Of a stretch of 7,675 bases of DNA, positions 1-6,078 are shown piece after piece. Every line of letters begins with the position of its first letter. Position 1 is the stretch's first letter. The notes under the pieces were generated by a model that did no database searches, had not been told where the DNA came from, and saw only the letters and a program-made list of their open reading frames with translations. The stretch lies in the NCBI GenBank assembly GCA_021798375.1, contig JAJZHU010000109.1, forward strand, positions 1 through 7,675, written 5' to 3'. Position numbers and translations under genes: made by a program. Source of the DNA: Pseudomonadota bacterium. Lineage in GTDB: Bacteria; Pseudomonadota; Alphaproteobacteria; Acetobacterales; Acetobacteraceae.

Positions 1-1432
1 CACCATCATCCCCTATCAGAAAATCTACGTCCCCGACCCAACGCATAGGCACGTCTGCTCCGGCGCCGTCGCCCCCGCCTCGGTCGAGGAAGTGCAGGCG
101 ATCGTCAAGGTCGCCAATAAATACCGCCTGCCGCTGTGGACGATCTCGACCGGCAAGAATATCGGCTATGGCACGGCCACCCCGGCCACGCCGGGCCAGA
201 TGATTCTCGATCTCAAGCGGATGAACCGCATCATCCATGTTGATCCCGAACTGGCCACCGCATTGGTCGAACCGGGCGTGACCTATCAACAATTGCATGA
301 TTATCTGCGCGACAACAACATCCCGCTGTGGATCGATCTGCCCACCATCGGGCCGATCGTCTCGCCTGTCGGCAACACGTTGGATCGTGGCGTCGGTTAC
401 ACCCCTTACGGCGATCACTTCATGTTCTCCTGCGGCATGGAAGTGGTGCTGGCCGATGGCCAATTGCTCAGAACCGGCATGGGATCGACCAAAAACCCTA
501 CCGCCTGGCAGTCGTTCAAATGGGGTTACGGCCCTTATGTCGATGGTTTGTTCACCCAATCCAATTTCGGCATCGTCACCAAACTCGGCATGTGGCTGAT
601 GCCCACACCGCCGGTCTATAAGCCCTTCATGGTGCGTCACGCCGAGATGGGCGATGTGGGTCGCATCGTCGATGCGATTCGTCCGCTGCGGGTGGCGCAA
701 TTGGTGCCCAACGGGGTGCTGATGATGTCGGCGGCCTATCAGTTGGCGATGTTCAAACGCCGCAACGATGTCTACACCGGCGACGGCCCGATCACCGACG
801 AAGCGGTCAAGAAAGTGGCCAAAGCCAATGATCTGGGCATGTGGAACAGCTATTTCGCGCTCTACGGCACCGAAGAAATGGTCGCCGCCATCGAGCCACT
901 GACCACCGGCGCCATGAAAGCCAGCGGCGGCGACGTGCTGACCGCGAAGGAAATGGCCGGCAACCCCTGGTTCCATCATCACGAAACCTTGATGCGCGGC
1001 GGGCTAAGCCTGGAAGAAGAAGGTTTGGCGCGCTGGCGCGGCGCGGGCGGCGGGCTGGCCTGGTTTGCCCCGGTCGCCCCGGCCCGCGGCTCTGAAACCG
1101 GCGGTCAGGTGACGCTCGCCAAGGAAATCCTTGGCAAATACGGCTTCGATTACACCGCGGCCTTCGTCATCGGCTGGCGTGAACTGCATCACATCGTGGC
1201 CCTGCTCTATGACAAGTCCGATCTGGCCCAGGAAAAACGCGCCGCCGATTGCTATAATGAACTGGTCACCGGCTTTGGCGACCGTGGCTGGGCCTGCTAC
1301 CGCGCGGGCACGCAATCGATGGATCTGGTGGCGCAGCAATATGGCGCGGTGAACCGCGAACTCAACGCCAAACTCAAGCGCGCGCTCGATCCCAACGGCA
1401 TTCTCGCCCCCGGGAAATCCGGCATCGCCTGA
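1..1432 (+). CDS. FAD-linked 4-alkylphenol oxidase/hydroxylase, VAO / 4-cresol dehydrogenase (PchF) family, 5'-truncated
   Basis: The frame is open from base 2 to the TGA at 1430-1432 (476 visible residues). The true start lies left of the window; compared with the 521-residue PchF, about 40 residues are missing. The GTG at 92 is internal, because family sequence (HVCSGAVAP, then SVEEVQAIV) precedes it. Family hallmarks are the FAD-binding TGKNIGYG stretch (149-172), PVGNTLDRGVGYTPYG, FKWGYGPYVDGLFTQSNFGI, and the C-terminal DPNGILAPGKSGI. Known members oxidise p-alkylphenols through a quinone methide that takes up water at C-alpha, passing electrons to a cytochrome c (PchC-type) or to O2. 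The phenolate-binding triad is present: Tyr at 167, Tyr-Arg at 1298-1303; a His matching PchF His436 follows in RELHH. The covalent-FAD Tyr is replaced by Ala (1028-1030), and the Glu427 position is also Ala (1160-1162). Membership of the family is secure; substrate and electron acceptor are not. It could be a cresol, ethyl-/propylphenol or eugenol-type enzyme. Confidence 0.9.
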   Translation, partial: TIIPYQKIYVPDPTHRHVCSGAVAPASVEEVQAIVKVANKYRLPLWTISTGKNIGYGTATPATPGQMILDLKRMNRIIHVDPELATALVEPGVTYQQLHDYLRDNNIPLWIDLPTIGPIVSPVGNTLDRGVGYTPYGDHFMFSCGMEVVLADGQLLRTGMGSTKNPTAWQSFKWGYGPYVDGLFTQSNFGIVTKLGMWLMPTPPVYKPFMVRHAEMGDVGRIVDAIRPLRVAQLVPNGVLMMSAAYQLAMFKRRNDVYTGDGPITDEAVKKVAKANDLGMWNSYFALYGTEEMVAAIEPLTTGAMKASGGDVLTAKEMAGNPWFHHHETLMRGGLSLEEEGLARWRGAGGGLAWFAPVAPARGSETGGQVTLAKEILGKYGFDYTAAFVIGWRELHHIVALLYDKSDLAQEKRAADCYNELVTGFGDRGWACYRAGTQSMDLVAQQYGAVNRELNAKLKRALDPNGILAPGKSGIA

Positions 1433-1447
1433 TCGCGCAACCGGCAA

Positions 1448-1479
1448 GAGCCCTCTTTGTGGCAACACAAAGAGGGCTC
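1448..1479 (+). terminator. Strong hairpin terminator with GCAA tetraloop after the flavoprotein gene
   Basis: A perfect 14-bp inverted repeat (left arm 1448-1461, right arm 1466-1479) closes on a GCAA loop, a GNRA-type tetraloop that stabilises RNA hairpins. It begins 15 bases after the flavoprotein stop. Only a short ATTT follows, so the U-tract is weak; the stem may act as a rho-independent terminator or as a 3'-end stabiliser. It insulates the flavoprotein transcript from the regulator gene downstream. Confidence 0.85.
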
Positions 1480-1501
1480 ATTTCGTGCGGCAACCCAAAT
1501 A

Positions 1502-1511
1502 TTGTCGACAA
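1502..1511. promoter_or_regulatory. Palindromic operator TTGTCGACAA, probable binding site of the adjacent GntR/FCD regulator
   Basis: TTGTCGACAA is a perfect 10-bp palindrome, 40 bases before the regulator start and just upstream of a candidate -35 box. FadR-subfamily GntR repressors typically bind short dyads with a TTGT/ACAA or GT..AC core, so this fits an autoregulatory operator that also controls the downstream prp genes. The palindrome is seen directly; binding is inferred. Confidence 0.6.
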
Positions 1512-1516
1512 CAATC

Positions 1517-1545
1517 TTGACGCCCGCCCTGCCATGGCCTAGCTT
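1517..1545 (+). promoter_or_regulatory. Candidate sigma70-type promoter for the regulator-prp operon
   Basis: TTGACG (1517-1522, five of six matches to the -35 consensus) is separated by exactly 17 bases from TAGCTT (1540-1545, a weak -10 with three of six matches). Transcription would start about 7 bases on, essentially at the ATG at 1552, giving a leaderless or near-leaderless mRNA. No Shine-Dalgarno sequence is visible before that ATG, which agrees. The weak -10 box keeps this tentative. Confidence 0.4.
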
Positions 1546-1551
1546 GCGGCC

Positions 1552-2268
1552 ATGGACGCGGATTCTGCACCCGATAATTCCGACCTGACGGACCGTGGCG
1601 GCGACACCATCGCCGACCGCATTTTCGATCTGCTGAGCGAAGCCATCATCAGCGGCGAATTGGCCCCGGCCACCCGCATCCGCGAACCCGAACTCGCCGC
1701 CCAATATGGCGTCAGCCGCGCCCCGCTGCGTGAAGCCCTGCGCCGCCTGGAAGAACGCCAATTGATCACGCGAACGCCGCGCATGTCGGCGCGCGTCACC
1801 GTGGTCACGCCAAGATTGATCGGCGAAATCTACACCATCCGCGAGGCGCTCGAAGGCATCGCCGCGCGCCAGGCCGCGGCGCATGTAACCGACGCCGACA
1901 TCGCCCATCTGCGCGGCCTGCTCGCCGCGCATCAAACCCAGTTTGCCGCCGATAATGTCGACACTTATCGCATGGGCCGCTCAGACGACGATTTCCATTT
2001 CTACATCATCCGCTGCAGCCGCAACCAGGCGCTGATCCATATTTTGTGCGATGAATATTACAATCTGATCCGCCTGTTCCGTCTCCAGCACCGCCATGTC
2101 CAAGGCCGCGCGCATCGCGCCTTCGCCGAGCACCAGCGCCTCGTCGATGCGTTGGCCGACCGCGATGGCGAACTCGCCGAAATCCTGATGCGCCGCCACG
2201 TCGCCGCGGCCCTCAAGGGCATACTCCACACCCTTTCCACCAGTTCTGCATCACGCGAGGAATTATGA
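1552..2268 (+). CDS. GntR-family transcriptional regulator, FadR/FCD subfamily, probable regulator of the prp operon
   Basis: This 238-residue protein has an N-terminal winged helix-turn-helix (about residues 18-85; helix-turn-helix around EPELAAQYGVSRAPLREAL) and a C-terminal all-helical FCD ligand-binding domain (about 90-225). The FCD domain shows the usual metal-site pattern: DDFHFYI (His149), EHQRLVDAL (His194) and RRHV (His216). Such proteins are usually repressors released by a small carboxylate. Its stop codon overlaps the prpD start (ATGA, 2265-2268), so the two are co-transcribed and probably translationally coupled. GntR/FCD regulators next to methylcitrate-cycle genes are known in other proteobacteria, in place of the sigma54-dependent PrpR of E. 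coli. 2-Methylcitrate is therefore the likely effector by inference. The ATG at 1552 has no Shine-Dalgarno sequence, consistent with leaderless initiation. Confidence 0.88.
   Translation: MDADSAPDNSDLTDRGGDTIADRIFDLLSEAIISGELAPATRIREPELAAQYGVSRAPLREALRRLEERQLITRTPRMSARVTVVTPRLIGEIYTIREALEGIAARQAAAHVTDADIAHLRGLLAAHQTQFAADNVDTYRMGRSDDDFHFYIIRCSRNQALIHILCDEYYNLIRLFRLQHRHVQGRAHRAFAEHQRLVDALADRDGELAEILMRRHVAAALKGILHTLSTSSASREEL
2257..2261 (+). promoter_or_regulatory. Ribosome binding site of prpD (GAGGA)
   Basis: GAGGA lies 3 bases before the prpD ATG at 2265 and inside the end of the regulator coding sequence. It supports the choice of the overlapping ATGA start, although the spacing is short. 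Confidence 0.6.
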
Positions 2269-3782
2269 AACTTCACGAAGTCAAGGTTCACCCCGAAAAA
2301 GACCGCCTGCCGCGCGCCGAGCAACTGGCCTGGAAGATCGCCGAGGTCGCCGCCGACCCGGTCGAAATCGAGCCCGCCGTGGCCGACATGATCATCAACC
2401 GCATGATCGACAACGCCTCGGTGGCCATCGCCTCGGTCAACCGTCATCCCATCGTCACGGCGCGCGCCCAGGCTATGGCGCACCCGCGCGCGGGCGGCGC
2501 CACCCTGTTCGGCCTGGGGCCGGATGTGCGCGTTCACGCCGAATGGGCCGCCTGGGCCAACGGCACAGCCGTGCGCGAACTCGATTATCACGACACTTTC
2601 CTGGCCGCCGAATACAGCCATCCGGGCGATAATATTCCGCCAATTCTGGCAGTGGCGCAGCAGACCGGCCAAAATGGCCATGATCTGATCCGCGGCATCG
2701 CCACGGGTTACGAAATCCAGGTCGATCTGGTGCGTTCGATCTGTCTGCACGAACACAAAATCGATCACGTCGCCCATCTCGGCCCATCCGTCGCCGCCGG
2801 CATCGGCACCATGCTGCATCTGCCGGCCGAAATCATCTACCAGGCCGTGCAGCAAGCATTGCATGTCACCACCGCCACGCGCCAAAGCCGCAAGGGCGAA
2901 ATCAGTTCGTGGAAGGCATTTGCCCCGTCGCACGCGGGAAAGTTGGCCATCGAGGCGGTCGATCGCGCCATGTATGGCGAAGGCGCCCCCAGCCCGATCT
3001 ATGAAGGCGAAGATTCGGTGATCGCCTGGATGCTGGATGGTCCCAAGGCACACTACATTGTGCCGCTACCCGAAAAAGGCGAGGCCAAGCGCGCGATTCT
3101 CGATACCTACACCAAGGAACATTCGGCGGAATATCAATCGCAGGCGCTGATCGATTTGTCGTTCAAATTGCGCGAACAGATCAAAAACTGGGACGACGTG
3201 GCCGACATTCTCATCGAAACCAGCCACCACACTCATTATGTGATCGGCACCGGCTCGAACGATCCGCAGAAATTCGATCCCAAGGCATCGCGTGAAACGC
3301 TGGATCACTCGATCATGTATATCGTCGCGGTCGCTTTGCAAGATGGCTTCTGGCATCACGTTAAATCCTATCTGCCCGAACGCGCGCAGCGCCCCGATAC
3401 AATGCGGCTGTGGCAAAAAATCAGAACAATCGAAGACCCGCGCTGGACAGAACGCTATCACGCCACCGATCCCGCGGTAAAAGCCTTCGGCGGGCGCATT
3501 ATCATCCGGCTTAATAACGGCCAGGAAATCGCCGGCGAAATGGCGGTGGCCAACGCCCACACGCTGGGCGCAACCCCGTGGCAACGCGCCAATTACATCG
3601 GCAAATTCAACATGCTGACCGATGGCATTCTCGATCCCGCCGAAGCGCGGCGCTTCTTGGATGTGGTGCAAGCCCTGCCGTCGTTGAAGGCCGCGGAATT
3701 GGCCGGGCTTACGATTGCGTTGCCGGATCGGAAGCTGGCGATGGCGAAGGATAGAAGTATTTTTTCATGGATTTCAGGGTGA
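2265..3782 (+). CDS. prpD: 2-Methylcitrate dehydratase, MmgE/PrpD family
   Basis: The 505-residue cytosolic enzyme is full length for the family (about 480-530). It dehydrates 2-methylcitrate to 2-methyl-cis-aconitate in propionate catabolism. The MmgE/PrpD signature LDYHDTFLAAEYSHPGDN lies at residues 106-123, followed by a His-rich segment HEHKIDHVAHLG (162-173) and RQSRKGEISSWKAFAP (206-221). TKEHSAEYQSQ follows in the second half. These motifs match the actinobacterial PrpD type (as in Mycobacterium tuberculosis) far better than the E. coli type, whose equivalent signature reads LDFNDTWLAAEWGHPSDN. The start overlaps the regulator stop (ATGA). The last residues (KDRSIFSWISG) are encoded by noticeably more AT-rich sequence bordering the palindromic element. 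The substrate assignment rests on family resemblance plus the adjacent prpC and prpB. The rehydration step would need an aconitase encoded elsewhere. Confidence 0.92.
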   Translation: MKLHEVKVHPEKDRLPRAEQLAWKIAEVAADPVEIEPAVADMIINRMIDNASVAIASVNRHPIVTARAQAMAHPRAGGATLFGLGPDVRVHAEWAAWANGTAVRELDYHDTFLAAEYSHPGDNIPPILAVAQQTGQNGHDLIRGIATGYEIQVDLVRSICLHEHKIDHVAHLGPSVAAGIGTMLHLPAEIIYQAVQQALHVTTATRQSRKGEISSWKAFAPSHAGKLAIEAVDRAMYGEGAPSPIYEGEDSVIAWMLDGPKAHYIVPLPEKGEAKRAILDTYTKEHSAEYQSQALIDLSFKLREQIKNWDDVADILIETSHHTHYVIGTGSNDPQKFDPKASRETLDHSIMYIVAVALQDGFWHHVKSYLPERAQRPDTMRLWQKIRTIEDPRWTERYHATDPAVKAFGGRIIIRLNNGQEIAGEMAVANAHTLGATPWQRANYIGKFNMLTDGILDPAEARRFLDVVQALPSLKAAELAGLTIALPDRKLAMAKDRSIFSWISG

Positions 3783-3803
3783 AGTAGAAGGGAAGGGGAG
3801 AAT

Positions 3804-3928
3804 TGTTCTTTTTTGAAAAAAAGAACCAAAAAACTTTATTAATTTTGGCCGGTGAACAGACCGATGGATTTGCTTGCCGGCTAAAATTCTCAAAGATTTT
3901 TGCTTCTATTTGTTCCCAAAAAGAAGAC
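3804..3928. repeat. AT-rich palindromic element filling the prpD-prpC gap
   Basis: The 183-base gap between prpD and prpC is dominated by an imperfect palindrome. The inner arms (3841-3852 and 3877-3888) pair over 12 bp with one G-U, around a 24-base loop. The homology continues outward: over 3823-3852 against the reverse complement of 3877-3906, 24 of 30 bases agree. Each outer end also forms its own hairpin: GTTCTTTTTT/AAAAAAGAAC at 3805-3826 and CTTCTATTT/AAAAAGAAG at 3903-3926. Base composition is sharply more AT-rich than the flanking genes. It resembles a dispersed intergenic palindrome or MITE-like element, and in RNA would form a long cruciform-like structure in the prpC leader. No protein is encoded. 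Confidence 0.65.
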
Positions 3929-3953
3929 CCTTCACTTACCTTTCACCTCAGCC

Positions 3954-3958
3954 AAGGA
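3954..3958 (+). promoter_or_regulatory. Ribosome binding site of prpC (AAGGA)
   Basis: AAGGA sits 7 bases before the ATG at 3966, ideal spacing. It decides the start: the same frame is open back to about 3900, but that part is inside the palindromic element and has no family similarity. Confidence 0.75.
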
Positions 3959-3965
3959 CCGAGCA

Positions 3966-5114
3966 ATGAGCGAAACAACCCTGCCAAAACCAAAAAAATC
4001 CGTCGCCCTGTCCGGCGTTGCCATCGGCAACACCGCGCTTTGCACGGTCGGGCGCACCGGCAACGATCTGCATTACCGGGGCTATGATATTCTCGATTTC
4101 GCCGAAAAATGCGAATTCGAGGAGATCGCCCATCTTCTGGTGCATGGATACCTGCCCAACCGCGTCGAACTTGATCGCTACAAGACGAAACTGCGCTCGT
4201 ATCGCGGCATTCCGGCAGCGGTCAAAAATATTCTGCGTGCCCTGCCGGCATCCTCGCATCCCATGGATGTGATGCGCACGGCCGTCTCGGCGTTGGGTTG
4301 TGTCTTGCCTGAAAAGGAGGATCACAATCTGGCCGGTGCGCGCGATATCATCGATCGCCTGATCGCCTGCGGCGCGTCGGTGCTGCTCTATTGGTACCAC
4401 TGGGCACACAACGGGCGCGAAATCGAAGTCGAAACCGATGACGAAACGGTCGGCGGTCATTTCCTCCATCTCCTGCACGGCGAGCAACCGAGCGAAGATT
4501 GGGTGCGCGCGATGCATACTTCGCTGATCCTGTATGCCGAACATGAAATGAATGCCTCCACCTTCGCCGCCCGCGTCATCACCGGAACCGGATCCGATAT
4601 CTATTCCGCGATCAGTGGCGGCATCGGCGCGTTGCGCGGCCCCAAACATGGCGGCGCCAACGAATTCGCCTTCGACATCCAAACCCGCTACGCCACCCCC
4701 GACGAAGCCGAGGCAGACATCCGCCGCCGCGTCGAAAACAAGGAAGTGGTGATCGGCTTCGGCCACCCCGTCTACACCATCTCCGACCCGCGCAACGTGG
4801 TGATCAAGCGCGTCGCCAAGCATCTGTCGGATGCGGCCGGAACCACAAAAATCTATGACATCGCCGAAAGGCTTGAATCCGTCATGAAAGAAGTGAAGAA
4901 CATGTTCCCGAACCTCGATTGGTTCAGCGCCGTGTCCTATCACATGATGGGCGTGCCGACGGCAATGTTCACCCCGCTGTTCGTGATCTCGCGCACCTCC
5001 GGCTGGGGCGCTCATGCCATCGAACAACGCATCGACAACAAGATCATCCGTCCCTCGGCCAATTACGTCGGCCCGGAAGATCTCGCGTTCGTGCCGATCG
5101 ATCAACGCAGCTAA
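3966..5114 (+). CDS. prpC: 2-Methylcitrate synthase
   Basis: The 382-residue protein condenses propionyl-CoA with oxaloacetate to 2-methylcitrate, the entry step of the methylcitrate cycle. It is close to E. coli PrpC (389 residues) almost end to end, for example KKSVALSGVAIGNTALCTVG, GNDLHYRGYDILDFAE, SHPMDVMRTAVSALG, ETDDETVGGHFLHLLHGE and DNKIIRPSANYVGPEDLAF. The citrate-synthase catalytic triad is intact: His228 (GPKHGG), His267 (GFGHPVY) and Asp318 (NLDWFSA). The LLYWYH and GGHFLHLLHGE segments favour methylcitrate synthase over plain citrate synthase. It is preceded by the palindromic element, which may influence its expression, and followed by prpB after 17 bases. It appears to be of beta/gamma-proteobacterial type, unlike the adjacent prpD. 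Confidence 0.96.
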   Translation: MSETTLPKPKKSVALSGVAIGNTALCTVGRTGNDLHYRGYDILDFAEKCEFEEIAHLLVHGYLPNRVELDRYKTKLRSYRGIPAAVKNILRALPASSHPMDVMRTAVSALGCVLPEKEDHNLAGARDIIDRLIACGASVLLYWYHWAHNGREIEVETDDETVGGHFLHLLHGEQPSEDWVRAMHTSLILYAEHEMNASTFAARVITGTGSDIYSAISGGIGALRGPKHGGANEFAFDIQTRYATPDEAEADIRRRVENKEVVIGFGHPVYTISDPRNVVIKRVAKHLSDAAGTTKIYDIAERLESVMKEVKNMFPNLDWFSAVSYHMMGVPTAMFTPLFVISRTSGWGAHAIEQRIDNKIIRPSANYVGPEDLAFVPIDQRS

Positions 5115-5118
5115 CCCC

Positions 5119-5123
5119 AAGGA
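5119..5123 (+). promoter_or_regulatory. Ribosome binding site of prpB (AAGGA)
   Basis: AAGGA lies 8 bases before the ATG at 5132 in the 17-base prpC-prpB gap. It fixes the prpB start at 5132, although the frame is open much further upstream inside prpC. Confidence 0.75.
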
Positions 5124-5131
5124 CTCGTCGC

Positions 5132-6049
5132 ATGACATATCTGCTCGCCTCAGACCTCCCCACCCAACCCGCCGGCGAGCGTTTCCGTGAATTGCTGGCG
5201 CGTCCCGGGATCTTGCAAATGCCCGGCACCCACAACGGCCAGGCCGCATTGCAATCCAAGGCGGCGGGCTTCGCTGCCGCCTATCTGTCCGGCGCCGCGA
5301 TGACCGCCTCCATGGGCCTGCCCGACCTTGGCATCATCACGGTCGACGAAGTGTGTTTCTTCGTCCGCCAGGTGGCGCGTTCGGGGCTTCCCGTGCTGGT
5401 CGATGGCGACACGGGCTACGGCGAAACGCTGAATGTGATGCACATGGTGCGCAGTTTCGAGGACGCGGGCGCCGCGGCGGTCCACATCGAAGATCAATTG
5501 CTGCCCAAGAAATGCGGCCATCTCAACGACAAGAAACTGGCCTCGCCCACCGATATGGCGGCCAAGATCCACGCGGCATCAAGGGCGCGCCGGCATCTTT
5601 ACATCATCGCCCGCACCGACGCCGCCGCCAGCGAAGGTCTCGACGCCGCCGTCGATCGCGCCAAACTTTATCTTGAAGCCGGCGCGGACGCAATTTTCCC
5701 CGAAGCCCTCTATGACGCCGAAACCTTCCGTGCCTTCGCCCAAAGGGTCAAGGCGCCGCTGCTCGCCAACATGACCGAATTCGGCCGCACGCCGTTTTTC
5801 ACCGCCCAGGAATTCGAGCAGATGGGCTATAAAATGGTCATCTGGCCGGTAACCTCCTTGCGCGTCGCCAACAAGGCGCAGGAGAATCTCTATGCGACAA
5901 TCCGCCGCGACGGCAGCCCGCGGGCCATGCTGGAACAAATGCAAACCCGCCAGGAACTTTATGCCACCATCGGCTATCACGATTACGAGGCGCTCGATGC
6001 CTCGATTGTTAAAACCGTGATCCCGGCGGGTATGCCGGAAAGAGGCTGA
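5132..6049 (+). CDS. prpB: 2-Methylisocitrate lyase
   Basis: The 305-residue member of the isocitrate lyase / PEP mutase superfamily (a TIM barrel, usual PrpB length about 290-305) cleaves 2-methylisocitrate to pyruvate and succinate, the last step of the methylcitrate cycle. Visible motifs are YLSGAAMTASMGLPDLGI near the N-terminus, the Mg2+-binding LVDGDTGYGE (Asp91, Asp93), HIEDQ, and the catalytic-loop KKCGH with Cys128. IARTDA, FPEAL and the C-terminal MQTRQELYATIGYHDYE also match. KKCGHL distinguishes methylisocitrate lyases from phosphonopyruvate or oxaloacetate hydrolases of the same superfamily. It is co-transcribed with prpC. Its overall character (DTGYGE, KKCGHL) is nearer the actinobacterial/Bacillus PrpB type than E. 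coli PrpB (DADIGFG, KRCGHR). 2,3-Dimethylmalate lyase is a less likely alternative given the prpDC context. Confidence 0.93.
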   Translation: MTYLLASDLPTQPAGERFRELLARPGILQMPGTHNGQAALQSKAAGFAAAYLSGAAMTASMGLPDLGIITVDEVCFFVRQVARSGLPVLVDGDTGYGETLNVMHMVRSFEDAGAAAVHIEDQLLPKKCGHLNDKKLASPTDMAAKIHAASRARRHLYIIARTDAAASEGLDAAVDRAKLYLEAGADAIFPEALYDAETFRAFAQRVKAPLLANMTEFGRTPFFTAQEFEQMGYKMVIWPVTSLRVANKAQENLYATIRRDGSPRAMLEQMQTRQELYATIGYHDYEALDASIVKTVIPAGMPERG

Positions 6050-6050
6050 A

Positions 6051-6078
6051 AATCGGCGCCACGATCCACGCGCCGATT
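6051..6078. terminator. Hairpin between convergent prpB and amidohydrolase genes, probable bidirectional terminator
   Basis: Arms AATCGGCGC (6051-6059) and GCGCCGATT (6070-6078) pair perfectly over 9 bp around a 10-base loop. It fills the 27-base gap between the prpB stop (6047-6049) and the amidohydrolase stop (6077-6079 on the minus strand), overlapping the latter by two bases. Read on the minus strand the stem runs into TTTT; read on the plus strand there is no T-tract. It is therefore a better terminator for the minus-strand operon. Confidence 0.65.

Noticed and set aside
1297..1935. A 212-codon minus-strand frame spanning the flavoprotein end, terminator and regulator start
   Set aside because: It crosses a strong hairpin and two real genes on the other strand and has no family similarity.
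1956..1963. TGTCGACA, resembling the core of the putative operator
   Set aside because: It is only an 8-bp palindrome, lies in the middle of the regulator coding sequence, and could easily occur by chance in GC-rich DNA.
2058..3053. A 331-codon open frame on the minus strand across the regulator and prpD
   Set aside because: It spans the junction of two convincing plus-strand genes, has no recognisable family motif, and mirrors GC-rich codon usage.
3805..3826. First hairpin of the intergenic element as a rho-independent terminator of prpD
   Set aside because: The stem is almost all A-T, has an unrealistically small loop, and is followed by CAAAAAAC rather than a T-tract on the plus strand; it is better explained as part of the palindromic element.
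3900..3965. Upstream in-frame extension of prpC
   Set aside because: The extra residues come from the palindromic element, have no similarity to PrpC, and lack a ribosome site; AAGGA at 3954-3958 supports the ATG at 3966.
4919..5131. Upstream in-frame extension of prpB
   Set aside because: It lies entirely inside prpC in another frame and encodes an Arg/His-rich non-family sequence. The ATG at 5132 has a good ribosome site and matches PrpB length.
3948..5249. A 433-codon open frame on the minus strand opposite prpC
   Set aside because: It is the antisense shadow of the well-supported prpC gene. High GC leaves the opposite strand open, it runs into prpB, and its protein is low-complexity with no recognisable domain.
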